From positions 67,359 through 86,948 of the forward strand of contig DFGL01000045.1 in assembly GCA_002371215.1 (NCBI GenBank): 19,590 bases of DNA, in the 5' to 3' direction. The first letter of the stretch is position 1. Each line of letters begins with the position of its first letter. The notes under the pieces were generated by a model, which saw only the letters and a list, made by a program, of their open reading frames with translations, was not told where the DNA came from and ran no database searches. Below are positions 7,097 through 14,236 of the stretch, in pieces. The stretch comes from Ruminococcaceae bacterium UBA3751. Its GTDB lineage: Bacteria; Bacillota; Clostridia; Oscillospirales; Acutalibacteraceae. The translations under genes were made by a program, and so were the position numbers.

Positions 7097-8623
7097 ATGA
7101 AAAGTGTAAAAAGAACTTTTGCTGTGCTTCTCTGCATAGCAACGATTGTCTGCTCGCTGCCATTTACCGCATCGGCACAGACAGCCGACGCTCTGAAGCT
7201 TTCGGTAACGGAAACAGGCTATAAAACAGTAAAACTTACCGTTGCGGATAATACGGAAAGCGAAGCATATTCCGTTCAGCGCAGCGCGGACGGAGAAACC
7301 TGGCAGGATGTTACTGCGGGCAAAAACGGATATGACTTGATTTCAAAGTCTGCTAACTATTTCCGCCTGAAGTCGGTGAATAAACAGACCGCAGAGGAAG
7401 CCTTCTCCTCGCCGGTCAAGGTATACCCCGACGCATCCAAATACATTAAGAAGAACAGCTTTAAGATTTATCGCGTCCCCGACGATTATTCTGACCCAAC
7501 TTGGGACTCCGTAAGTATGATAGATTGGGATTTGTGCGAATATGATGAAACGAAGTTTATTGACGGTTATCAGGTTTACCGTGGTGAGTTCGGCTCTGCT
7601 TTAAAGCCGTATGAGAACCTGTCGGCAAACCCGTTTGCAGAAGCGAATTATTATTATGACCGTCAGCCGGAAAACAGTCTCGCCGCTTATTACAGCTATA
7701 AAATTGTTCCGTATTATTATGATACTGAGGGTAAGCTTCACCTTTTCGACGGCTCAAGTAAAGTGTTTACGGTTAAGTATACAAGCAGCAAAATTGCAAA
7801 GCTCACGAGAAAGAGACGCTCCATTAAGGTGAAAATCCCTAAGTTCCCCGGAAATGTAACGAAGATTTCCGTTACCCTGCGTGAAAGAGGCGCCGAGGTT
7901 GACATTGATGACGAAAATTTTCGCAAAATCACAAAAACGGTTACTCTGAAGCCGGATAAGAAAACCTATACCTTCAAAAAGCTGGATTTGCCCAACAAGC
8001 GCTATTCCGTTACGGTTGTTCCGTATTTCGGCAAGCTGAAGGGCAAGGGGTATAAATATGTGATTGATACCTACTGGCACGGTCTTGAATTCGTTAAGCT
8101 GAAAAAGCACAGCACTATCCCGGTTATCAATGTGCGCAAAAAAAAGGCGCGCAAGGAAAAGAGTCTGAAGCTTACCAAGAACGATAAGAAACTGATTAAA
8201 AAGTTCTATCGCGAAGAATGTAAGAGTGTTACTGAAGCGCATGAAAGAGCGTGGGCGTTTAACTCTTATATTAATTCTGAGTGCGTTCTCGATAAGAAGC
8301 GTAAGAACAAAAACCTCAGCGACACCAAGGCTATCATTGTAAAAAAATGTGCGACTAATCGCCAGTCAACCCGCGCTATTGCCAAAGCGCTATGCTATCT
8401 CGGCTACAATGTGCGCATCATAAAGGGAAAAGCCGATTTTCGCCGTGGAAAGAAGAAAAAGGTAAACCACGAATGGTTGGAAATCAATATTTTAGGCAAG
8501 TGGTATATTATAGATATTGACTTGGGTTATGAATATTTCTATTTCTGCGACAAGTATTCATCTATAAATAAAAATTCTTATCAGGATGTCCATTACTATA
8601 AAAACGGCAAGCTTGCCAAATAA
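7097..8623 (+). CDS. Exported transglutaminase-like (Cys-His-Asp) protein with Fn3-like N-terminal domains
   Basis: 508 aa. A signal peptide (cleavage after PFTASA, about residue 27) is followed by beta-rich Fn3-like segments (about 30-110 and 140-240), a Lys-rich region, and a C-terminal domain with the transglutaminase-like signature. That signature is Cys418 in KKCATNRQSTRAIAKAL, then LGYNVRIIKG, His458 in NHEWLEI, and Asp473 in WYIIDID. In this superfamily the triad supports acyl transfer or peptide hydrolysis, often on wall or surface proteins; the substrate here is unknown. ATG 7097 has AAGGAG 5-10 nt upstream; the in-frame GTG 7079 has no such site. It follows the LRR gene by 81 bp and is closed by a strong terminator at 8639. 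A paralogue lies at 12689. Confidence 0.82.
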   Translation: MKSVKRTFAVLLCIATIVCSLPFTASAQTADALKLSVTETGYKTVKLTVADNTESEAYSVQRSADGETWQDVTAGKNGYDLISKSANYFRLKSVNKQTAEEAFSSPVKVYPDASKYIKKNSFKIYRVPDDYSDPTWDSVSMIDWDLCEYDETKFIDGYQVYRGEFGSALKPYENLSANPFAEANYYYDRQPENSLAAYYSYKIVPYYYDTEGKLHLFDGSSKVFTVKYTSSKIAKLTRKRRSIKVKIPKFPGNVTKISVTLRERGAEVDIDDENFRKITKTVTLKPDKKTYTFKKLDLPNKRYSVTVVPYFGKLKGKGYKYVIDTYWHGLEFVKLKKHSTIPVINVRKKKARKEKSLKLTKNDKKLIKKFYREECKSVTEAHERAWAFNSYINSECVLDKKRKNKNLSDTKAIIVKKCATNRQSTRAIAKALCYLGYNVRIIKGKADFRRGKKKKVNHEWLEINILGKWYIIDIDLGYEYFYFCDKYSSINKNSYQDVHYYKNGKLAK

Positions 8624-8638
8624 GCAAAACTGAATTGT

Positions 8639-8672
8639 AAATCCGTCATTTCTATGGCGGGTTTATTTTTTT
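8639..8672 (+). terminator. Strong intrinsic terminator of the sigma operon
   Basis: An 11-bp stem, AAATCCGTCAT/ATGGCGGGTTT, with loop TTCT is followed by a T-rich tail. It stands only 10 bp before promoter P2, which marks the end of the first transcription unit. Confidence 0.88.
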
Positions 8673-8682
8673 ATATTTTTAT

Positions 8683-8709
8683 GGCATATTTTGAAATTAG
8701 CGCCACTAA
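8683..8709 (+). promoter_or_regulatory. ECF-type promoter P2
   Basis: GGCATAT (8683-8689), 13 nt and CCACTAA (8703-8709) match P1 and P3 exactly in blocks and spacing. It follows directly on the terminator at 8639-8672. It probably drives the small ORF at 8761 and the three exported-protein genes up to 12419. The predicted start is near 8717, leaving a leader of about 45 nt before the small ORF. Confidence 0.78.
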
Positions 8710-8760
8710 TAAGTGAAAGGGGTAAGAAACCCAAACAAATATCAGATGGAGGAAAGAAAA

Positions 8761-8856
8761 ATGATTACCGCAATTTACAGGAACAGAAGAGAAGAAAGAC
8801 GCATTACGAGAAGAAGAGTAAATATGTTATTCATCAGCTACGTTGTAGCTGCATAA
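8761..8856 (+). CDS. 31-aa Arg-rich small protein or leader peptide, copy A
   Basis: This is a complete 31-codon ORF with ATGGAGGA 10-17 nt upstream. The N-terminal part is very basic (eight Arg, including R17-R18-R19, with E11-E12). The last 12 residues are mostly hydrophobic (MLFISYVVAA end). Copy B at 12563 differs in two bases, one silent (AGG/AGA) and one conservative (Arg14/Lys), which favours a translated product. The hairpin CAGCTAC-GTT-GTAGCTG (8835-8851) covers its last codons. It stands between ECF promoter P2 and the first exported-protein gene, 28 nt before that ATG. I do not recognise a family. It could be a leader peptide controlling the downstream gene or a small membrane-associated protein. 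Confidence 0.65.
   Translation: MITAIYRNRREERRITRRRVNMLFISYVVAA
8835..8851 (+). promoter_or_regulatory. Hairpin over the 3' end of small ORF A
   Basis: A perfect 7-bp inverted repeat, CAGCTAC/GTAGCTG, with loop GTT ends just before the stop codon. A T-run (TTTTTT) follows after about 15 nt, too far away for a canonical terminator. A ribosome at the stop codon would melt the hairpin, so an attenuation or coupling role is possible. The same element is at 12637-12653. Confidence 0.5.
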
Positions 8857-8884
8857 TAAAATAATTTTTTAAGGAGAAAAAACC

Positions 8885-9589
8885 ATGCAAACAACCACAA
8901 CAAGAAGAGCAACAAAAATCACAAGTCTGCTGCTGGCAATCGTCATGCTCCTCAGTACCTTTGGAGGACTGAATTTGACCGCCTTTGCTTCACAGGGATA
9001 TCTCGTTGACAAGGTAACCTGCAGGGTAACCTGGGATGAAGCATACGAGTATAAGATGAGCGACGCAGCCTACCTTGAGGGCACAGGAAGATATAAAGCC
9101 TATCTTATCCGGTTTTCCAGCCCCGACGCAGCATTTGATTTCAGCGTTTTCCCGATTGATACCGGCAAATCCAATATTTCAGGAGTAACAAGCTACGACT
9201 ATTATCTTGAAACTGACCAGACTGAGCGTATCAGCATCAGCGCATCGGATTTCAATGAAGAGCCTATCCGCGTTACGATGGAAATTTACGATATTACGGG
9301 TACGCCGAAAAAGAGCGCCGTTAAAAAGTTATCCGCCAAAAAGAAGCAAATGAAGATTAAAATGAAAAAGGTAGCAGGAGTTACGGGTTATCAGATTCAG
9401 TATTCAAGAAATTCAAAATTCAAAAACGCAAAAAAGATTACCGTTAAAGGCGCAAAAAATACGTCAAAAACCATTAAGAAATTAAAGCGCCATACAAAGT
9501 ATTATGTTCGCGTAAGAACCTATAAATCAGCAGGCGGAAGAAAATACATTTCCGAATGGTCAAAGGCAAAAATCGTTAAAACAAAATAA
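8885..9589 (+). CDS. Exported protein with unknown N-terminal domain and C-terminal cationic Fn3-like module
   Basis: 234 aa. The signal peptide resembles those of three neighbours (TKITSLLLA...FGGLNLTAFA, cleavage about residue 35). A domain of about 110 aa that I do not recognise follows, rich in Tyr, Asp and Ser. A Lys-rich Fn3-like module makes up the last ~90 residues, with the shared blocks VTGYQIQYSRNSKFK, KKLKRHTKYYVRVRTYKS and a W-SKAK end. AAGGAG precedes ATG 8885. It is the first exported product of the P2 unit. The module probably has a beta-sandwich fold; the excess of Lys suggests retention on the anionic cell wall, but that is inference. No enzymatic motif is visible. Confidence 0.8.
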   Translation: MQTTTTRRATKITSLLLAIVMLLSTFGGLNLTAFASQGYLVDKVTCRVTWDEAYEYKMSDAAYLEGTGRYKAYLIRFSSPDAAFDFSVFPIDTGKSNISGVTSYDYYLETDQTERISISASDFNEEPIRVTMEIYDITGTPKKSAVKKLSAKKKQMKIKMKKVAGVTGYQIQYSRNSKFKNAKKITVKGAKNTSKTIKKLKRHTKYYVRVRTYKSAGGRKYISEWSKAKIVKTK

Positions 9590-9601
9590 ATAAGGTAATT
9601 A

Positions 9602-9622
9602 GCCGCTGCTCTTTGCAGCGGC
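9602..9622 (+). promoter_or_regulatory. Intergenic stem-loop between operon genes
   Basis: A perfect 8-bp stem, GCCGCTGC/GCAGCGGC, with loop TCTTT and no T-run after it. It is therefore unlikely to be a full terminator. It may be an mRNA stabiliser or processing site between the genes at 8885 and 9648. Confidence 0.5.
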
Positions 9623-9647
9623 ATATGCCATAGACGGGAGAAATATT

Positions 9648-10943
9648 ATGAAAACAAAAACCACTAAAATCACAAGCCTGTTGCTGGCGCTCGTTATGCT
9701 GTTCAGTGCCTTCGGCGGTCTGAATATAACCGCCCTTGCCGACGTTCCAACGGTAAACGTCGTAGCAACGAGAATGATGAAATCGGGCGTAACTGTTTAT
9801 TGGGAGAAACTGTCAGATGTCTCAGGATACCAGATAGAGTATTCGTACAATAAGGATATGAGCAACAGCAAAACCCAAAAAGTAAATAAGCTTAACACCC
9901 ATTACAAAATAAAATCAGAAAAACATAACACGATTTATTACCGCATAAGAGCGTATTTATTGAAAAACGAAGTTGAGACCAATTATAAGTGGAGCAGTAT
10001 TGAAACGGCTGTCTTACCTAAGGACTACAGTAACTATGATACCGGCAAGAAAACGCTAATTTATAAAAATAATGGCGTCTTTAACAATAGTTTCAAAAAC
10101 TATACCGCTATTATTGGTGGCTGCGCTTCATTTGATTCCATATTTATCATAGAATATAAAAGTTCTGATTATCCTATCAAAATAACTTCTAATATGTCAA
10201 AAGAGGAGTACTGCGGAAACGCCGGTGCCTTTACCGCCTACGTTCCTATTAATAACATGTCAAGCTACTATGAATATACGGTTTCTCCCTATACGGAAAG
10301 CGGGCTTGCATATAAGAATACACAGTGGGAAATAAATATTTACGAAATAACGCCTTTAGTTAATATCAAAAGCGTAAACAGAAATAATACCCACGCCAAA
10401 ATTACATGGAATGCGGCTAATGCAGACGCTAAAATTGACGGTTACTATCTTCAGTGGTCGGAAACCTTTGATTATAAATCCTATAAACAGCAGGATTTAG
10501 GCAAGGGTTCGTTAAGCTGTGCCATTGACGGACTTGACAAATATAAGGATTATTATGCGCGTGTAATTCCTTATAAAAAGGTTACTGTCAACGGAAAAGA
10601 CGTGATTCATAAGTATATGTTAGAAAACGTCGGACCATGTTTAAGTGGTAAAAAGGCTGATGATTTTGACGCTTATGCTCAAATTACCAACAGCAAGAGA
10701 AAAAAGAAGGCTTTCTGGGTTAAATGGGCAAAGGTCAGCGACGTAAAAGGCTATCAAATTCAGTATTCAACAAAGAAGAATATGAAGGGCTCGAAAAAGC
10801 TCAATACGTCCAAAAACGCTAAAACGATTAAAAGGCTGAAGAAGAAAAAAGCATATTACGTAAGGGTAAGAGCTTACCGTGTTGTGCATGGTAAAACCTA
10901 CTATTCTCCCTGGTCGAACAAGGTGAAAATCAAAACAAAGTAA
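9648..10943 (+). CDS. Exported protein with three Fn3-like modules
   Basis: 431 aa. A signal peptide (TKITSLLLALVMLFSAFGG..., cleavage about residue 31) is followed by an Fn3-like module (about 33-125, with SGYQIEYSYNKDM and TIYYRIRAY). Next is an unrecognised middle region of about 100 aa, a second Fn3-like module (about 240-335, DGYYLQWSETFDY and DYYARVIPY) and a third cationic one (about 345-431, KGYQIQYSTKKNMKGS and AYYVRVRAYR). Such modules act as spacers or binding domains in secreted proteins; no catalytic residues are apparent. GGGAG stands 8 nt before ATG 9648. It lies second in the P2 unit. Its final module's DNA is echoed by the relic at 14237-14371, showing that this gene family was duplicated locally. 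Confidence 0.82.
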   Translation: MKTKTTKITSLLLALVMLFSAFGGLNITALADVPTVNVVATRMMKSGVTVYWEKLSDVSGYQIEYSYNKDMSNSKTQKVNKLNTHYKIKSEKHNTIYYRIRAYLLKNEVETNYKWSSIETAVLPKDYSNYDTGKKTLIYKNNGVFNNSFKNYTAIIGGCASFDSIFIIEYKSSDYPIKITSNMSKEEYCGNAGAFTAYVPINNMSSYYEYTVSPYTESGLAYKNTQWEINIYEITPLVNIKSVNRNNTHAKITWNAANADAKIDGYYLQWSETFDYKSYKQQDLGKGSLSCAIDGLDKYKDYYARVIPYKKVTVNGKDVIHKYMLENVGPCLSGKKADDFDAYAQITNSKRKKKAFWVKWAKVSDVKGYQIQYSTKKNMKGSKKLNTSKNAKTIKRLKKKKAYYVRVRAYRVVHGKTYYSPWSNKVKIKTK

Positions 10944-10981
10944 TTTAAATATTACTTATTCAATATGTTCTCGTTGCACTC

Positions 10982-10996
10982 GTCGGGCTTTCCGAC
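10982..10996 (+). promoter_or_regulatory. Small intergenic hairpin
   Basis: GTCGG-GCTTT-CCGAC forms a 5-bp stem in the 99-bp gap between the genes at 9648 and 11043. A similar sequence (GTCGGACTTTCCGTC) sits upstream of 14372 within a duplicated intergenic segment. It has no T-run, so termination is doubtful. Confidence 0.35.
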
Positions 10997-11042
10997 AGAA
11001 AAATTATTGCTTCGTAGACAAACACTTTTAAGGAGAGATAAA

Positions 11043-12419
11043 ATGAATACAAAAACCACTAAAATCACAAGCCTTCTGCTTGCGCTCGTTATGCTCCTCA
11101 GCACCTTTGCCGGTTTCAGCTTCACAGCGAAGGCTAAGGATTATCAAGGCGCTGTAACTAAGGCAAGTGTTCTTAAAACCGGCGATACGTTCCAGATGGG
11201 ATATTACCCACAGTCAAAGGTAAACGATTCCTCTTTAATAAATCGACTCAGTAAAATATCATGTAAAATGACAAGCTACGGATACATTCAAAACGCTGAC
11301 GAAGAAAAGTTTACATACGACACTGTCAATATGACGTTCGCCGATATTGTATATAACGGAAATATGTACCGTAAGGTAAGTATTAACGAATACCGTCCGA
11401 CATACACAGGAAGTTCCTCTTCAAGCGGCAGCGAGCAGGAGGAAAACGGTTATATTAAAGGAAATACATACTACTTCAAGTGGGAGCCGATTGTATGGCA
11501 GGTTCTTGCTAAGGAAAATGACGGCGTTTATGTTATGAGTAAGAGGATTCTTGATTCACAGCCGTTTAATAATGTTAAGGATATCGTTCAGTGGTCAGGC
11601 TGTTCCTTACGCTCCTGGCTGAACAAAGATTTTTATGAATCAGCTTTTTCAGCAAATGAAAAGTCAAAGATTTGTACAATCACCCATTCAAACGAGCGTA
11701 ATCCGCGCTACGGAATCGACGGCGGAGATGATACGACCGATAATATATGGATGCTTTCTTTCAGCGAAACTATAAATAAAGCATACGGGTTTTCCGAAGA
11801 AGTAACCGATAACGATATCGCCCGTCAGGCAAAGGGCACCGATTACGCAAAAAGCCAGGGATTGTTTGTAGCGCCTAATAACGGAAACGATTTCTATAAA
11901 GGTTACGAGGGTAATTCAATATGGCATCTCCGTACTCCGGGATGTACTGTTTACGGAGAATCAGTCGTTGGCTTTAAGGGTGATACAAGCGACGGCAGTT
12001 ACAGATTTTATTGCTTTACCGATGAAGGCGTTCGCCCGGTATTTAAACTCAGCCTTACCTCTCAGGTAAGTAAGGCGGATTCACCTGTTAATCTTGCGGT
12101 AACGGTAACGGTTAAGAAGGCAAACCCTCTGATGGTTAAAAGCAAGGCAGTCAGCATTAAATACCGTAAGCTGAGAAAAAAGAGGCTTAGCATCAACCGT
12201 AAAAAAGTGCTTGTTGTTAAAAACGCTCAGGGCAAGGTTACATATTCAAAAAAGAGCGGTAATAAGAAAATTACCGTAAATAAGAAAACAGGCAAAATTA
12301 CTGTTAAAAAGGGACTTAAAAAGGGAACGTATAAACTTAAAATAAAAGTCAAGGCTGCAGGAAATTCTGCATATACAGCGAAAACCAAAACCGTAACAGT
12401 TAAGATTAAAGTTAAATAA
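11043..12419 (+). CDS. Exported DUF6273-domain protein with C-terminal Ig-like Lys-rich tail
   Basis: 458 aa. A signal peptide of the shared type (TKITSLLLALVMLLSTFAG, cleavage near residue 31) is followed by a DUF6273-like domain (about 45-345). Its recognisable features are FQMGYYPQSKV, KWEPIVWQVL, the LRSWLNKDFYESAFSANEK block, the segment WHLRTPG and the closing GVRPVFKL. The C-terminal ~105 residues form the repetitive Lys-rich Ig-like tail (KKITVNKKTGKITVKKGLKKGTYKLKIKVKA pattern) common on clostridial surface proteins. DUF6273 has no known function, though it occurs often in secreted clostridial proteins. Start ATG 11043 has AAGGAGAG upstream; extension to 10965 would add residues before the signal peptide. 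It is the last gene of the P2 unit, closed by the terminator at 12432. Confidence 0.85.
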   Translation: MNTKTTKITSLLLALVMLLSTFAGFSFTAKAKDYQGAVTKASVLKTGDTFQMGYYPQSKVNDSSLINRLSKISCKMTSYGYIQNADEEKFTYDTVNMTFADIVYNGNMYRKVSINEYRPTYTGSSSSSGSEQEENGYIKGNTYYFKWEPIVWQVLAKENDGVYVMSKRILDSQPFNNVKDIVQWSGCSLRSWLNKDFYESAFSANEKSKICTITHSNERNPRYGIDGGDDTTDNIWMLSFSETINKAYGFSEEVTDNDIARQAKGTDYAKSQGLFVAPNNGNDFYKGYEGNSIWHLRTPGCTVYGESVVGFKGDTSDGSYRFYCFTDEGVRPVFKLSLTSQVSKADSPVNLAVTVTVKKANPLMVKSKAVSIKYRKLRKKRLSINRKKVLVVKNAQGKVTYSKKSGNKKITVNKKTGKITVKKGLKKGTYKLKIKVKAAGNSAYTAKTKTVTVKIKVK

Positions 12420-12431
12420 CGTACCTCTTTT

Positions 12432-12462
12432 GCTCGTCGGGCGTCGTACCGGCGGGCTTTTT
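12432..12462 (+). terminator. Intrinsic terminator of the P2 unit
   Basis: A 9-bp stem, GCTCGTCGG/CCGGCGGGC (three G-T pairs), with loop GCGTCGTA and then TTTTT. It lies 22 bp before promoter P3, as at the P1/P2 boundary. Confidence 0.85.
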
Positions 12463-12484
12463 ATAATATATTTAAAAAATTTTC

Positions 12485-12511
12485 GGCATATTTTGAAATT
12501 AGCGCCACTAA
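12485..12511 (+). promoter_or_regulatory. ECF-type promoter P3
   Basis: GGCATAT (12485-12491), 13 nt and CCACTAA (12505-12511), preceded by an A/T tract very like that of P1 (TTTAAAAAATTTT). The blocks and spacing equal those of P1 and P2. It probably drives the small ORF at 12563, the transglutaminase-like gene at 12689 and the LRR gene at 14372. Confidence 0.78.
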
Positions 12512-12562
12512 TAAGTGAAAGGGGTAAGAGACCCAAACAAATATCAGATGGAGGAATGAAAA

Positions 12563-12658
12563 ATGATTACCGCAATTTACAGAAACAGAAGAGAAGAAAA
12601 ACGCATTACGAGAAGAAGAGTAAATATGTTATTCATCAGCTACGTTGTAGCTGCATAA
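12563..12658 (+). CDS. 31-aa Arg-rich small protein or leader peptide, copy B
   Basis: A complete 31-codon ORF matching copy A at 30 of 31 residues (Lys at position 14 instead of Arg). ATGGAGGA lies upstream. It has the same basic first part and hydrophobic end, and the CAGCTAC/GTAGCTG hairpin (12637-12653) again covers the last codons. It is 30 nt upstream of the ATG of the transglutaminase-like gene. A longer ORF in another frame crosses this region but has no supporting ribosome binding site. Function is unknown; the options are the same as for copy A. Confidence 0.65.
   Translation: MITAIYRNRREEKRITRRRVNMLFISYVVAA
12637..12653 (+). promoter_or_regulatory. Hairpin over the 3' end of small ORF B
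   Basis: CAGCTAC-GTT-GTAGCTG is identical to the element at 8835-8851. Here too a T-rich stretch (TTATTTTT) comes only after about 15 nt or more. Confidence 0.5.
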
Positions 12659-12688
12659 ATAATAATTTATTTTTAAGGAGAGAAAACT

Positions 12689-14227
12689 ATGCAAACAACC
12701 ATAACAAGAAGAGCAACAAAAATCACAAGCCTGTTGCTGACAGTCATTATGCTGCTGAGTATGTTCGGAGAGTTGAACCTTACCGCGTTCGCAGCCACGG
12801 ATCAAAATGTACTAACAGTGAAAAAAGTTGACTTTCATTCTGTTACGTTGTCTGTTCCGCTCGATACTCAAACACTTTGCTATTCTATTCAAAGAAGTTA
12901 CAACAAAGGAGTTAATTGGGAAAGAATATCTTCTTATGTAGGCGATGAATACGACGAAAGTATTAAAACGTTGGAGATTCAGCCTAATAAACCTACGTAT
13001 TTTAGATTGGAAATCGAACATCGTAAGCCGTTAGCTAACGGATCGTATACGATTCTTTCAACAGAATATTCTAAAAATTTAATTGTATACCCTGATGTAT
13101 CCAAAATGCTTGATGACAATATTAGCTATTACCAAAGTCAGCGAGAGGTAAATTTCAATATATCGTACAAATATAGTGAAGACGAATACATCGACGGTTA
13201 TTATATTTATAAATCTGTTAACGCAGCAGGTTTTAAAAAGGCAAAAACTATCTCAGTAAAACAAGATACTTATTCTGAAAAACTACCAAATGCTGCAGCC
13301 GTATATGTACGCTACAGAATAATTCCTTATTATATTGACGATAAAGGTACTGTTCATGCAAATACTAATTACGGTAAAGTCTTTACTGCAAAATATACTA
13401 ATGTAAAAAAGCTTGCAACAGCTTTGCCCAAAAAGAATACTGTTGAAGTAAAAATTCTTAAGCCGGTAAAATCAGCTAAATATAAAATCGAAATTTCAAG
13501 ATGTAAAAAAGAAAAATTTAAATATAGCAAATACAAAACATATACCATAACCTCAAAGAAAAAGACTGTTATAAAAAAACTGAATCATAAAAGATATAAT
13601 TATAAAGTTAGAATTCGTCCTTTATTCGGCAAATTTAAAGGTGAAGCTGTAGAATATGACCCAAGTTTAATATCCGATTATGTTATGGATTATGTGCCGA
13701 AAAGCAAAACCAAATCCGTTAAGGTTGTAAATTCTTTGAATAAAAAGGATAAAAAAGAAAAGAGCTTACAGCTTTCAAAAGAGGATAAAAAGCTAATTAA
13801 AGCATTTCTTAATAAATACACAAAGAAAAGCGACTCAAGATACGAAAAAGCAAGAAAAGCATTTTTAAAAATATTATTCAAAACCCGTAACGATGCGCAC
13901 GGAAAGAATAAAAATCTTTCAGATACAAAAGCAGTGTTTAAAAAAAGGTGCGCCTCAACAAGTCAGGCAAACCGTGCCTACGCTAAGCTTCTTACATATC
14001 TCGGATATGATGTAAGAATTATTAAAGGTATGTCGCTTGATGTTGAAAACATTGATTATGACAATTACAAAGAAATAAAAGTCAGAAAGGATTGGATAGA
14101 AATTAATGTTTTCTCAAACTGGTATTTGATTGACCTTTCGCTTGACCGAGACGCAAGTGTTTTCTGTGAAGATTATTCAAGAACGTGGGGCTATTTCTAT
14201 AAAAACGGTAAGTCCGTTAAACGCTGA
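12689..14227 (+). CDS. Exported transglutaminase-like paralogue with the catalytic His replaced
   Basis: 512 aa. A cassette-type signal peptide (RRATKITSLLLTVIMLLS, cleavage near residue 35) is followed by Fn3-like beta-rich regions and a C-terminal transglutaminase-like domain. It aligns end to end with the protein at 7097 (shared NKNLSDTKA, LGYDVRIIKG, NWYLIDL, YFYKNGK). Cys421 (KRCASTSQANRAYAKLL) and Asp482 (WYLIDL) are kept. At the His position the sequence reads VRKDWIEI where the paralogue reads VNHEWLEI, so Lys467 replaces His. The enzyme triad is therefore incomplete and the protein may be a binding pseudoenzyme. Codons are clearly more AT-rich than in the 7097 gene. AAGGAG precedes ATG 12689. 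It is the first main gene of the P3 unit. Confidence 0.8.
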   Translation: MQTTITRRATKITSLLLTVIMLLSMFGELNLTAFAATDQNVLTVKKVDFHSVTLSVPLDTQTLCYSIQRSYNKGVNWERISSYVGDEYDESIKTLEIQPNKPTYFRLEIEHRKPLANGSYTILSTEYSKNLIVYPDVSKMLDDNISYYQSQREVNFNISYKYSEDEYIDGYYIYKSVNAAGFKKAKTISVKQDTYSEKLPNAAAVYVRYRIIPYYIDDKGTVHANTNYGKVFTAKYTNVKKLATALPKKNTVEVKILKPVKSAKYKIEISRCKKEKFKYSKYKTYTITSKKKTVIKKLNHKRYNYKVRIRPLFGKFKGEAVEYDPSLISDYVMDYVPKSKTKSVKVVNSLNKKDKKEKSLQLSKEDKKLIKAFLNKYTKKSDSRYEKARKAFLKILFKTRNDAHGKNKNLSDTKAVFKKRCASTSQANRAYAKLLTYLGYDVRIIKGMSLDVENIDYDNYKEIKVRKDWIEINVFSNWYLIDLSLDRDASVFCEDYSRTWGYFYKNGKSVKR

Positions 14228-14236
14228 TAAAAAATT

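Larger units (their letters stand above)
8683..8990 (+). repeat. Duplicated cassette: promoter, small ORF and signal peptide, copy A
   Basis: This stretch matches 12485-12800 with very few differences as far as the small ORF's stop codon, and then with more changes through the signal-peptide codons (RRATKITSLLLA...). After about 8990 the downstream genes are unrelated in sequence until the C-terminal region, so only the 5' cassette is shared. Confidence 0.85.
12485..12800 (+). repeat. Duplicated cassette: promoter, small ORF and signal peptide, copy B
   Basis: This is the second copy of the 8683-8990 segment. It is nearly identical from the promoter through the small ORF, with small indels in the A/T stretch before the start codon, and similar through the signal peptide. 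The gene body that follows is a transglutaminase-like protein rather than the Fn3 protein of copy A. Confidence 0.85.

Noticed and set aside
12430..12831. Plus-strand frame of 133 codons spanning the terminator, promoter P3 and small ORF B
   Set aside because: It crosses an intrinsic terminator and promoter and overlaps the better supported 31-codon ORF in another frame. It has no ribosome binding site and ends inside the 12689 gene.
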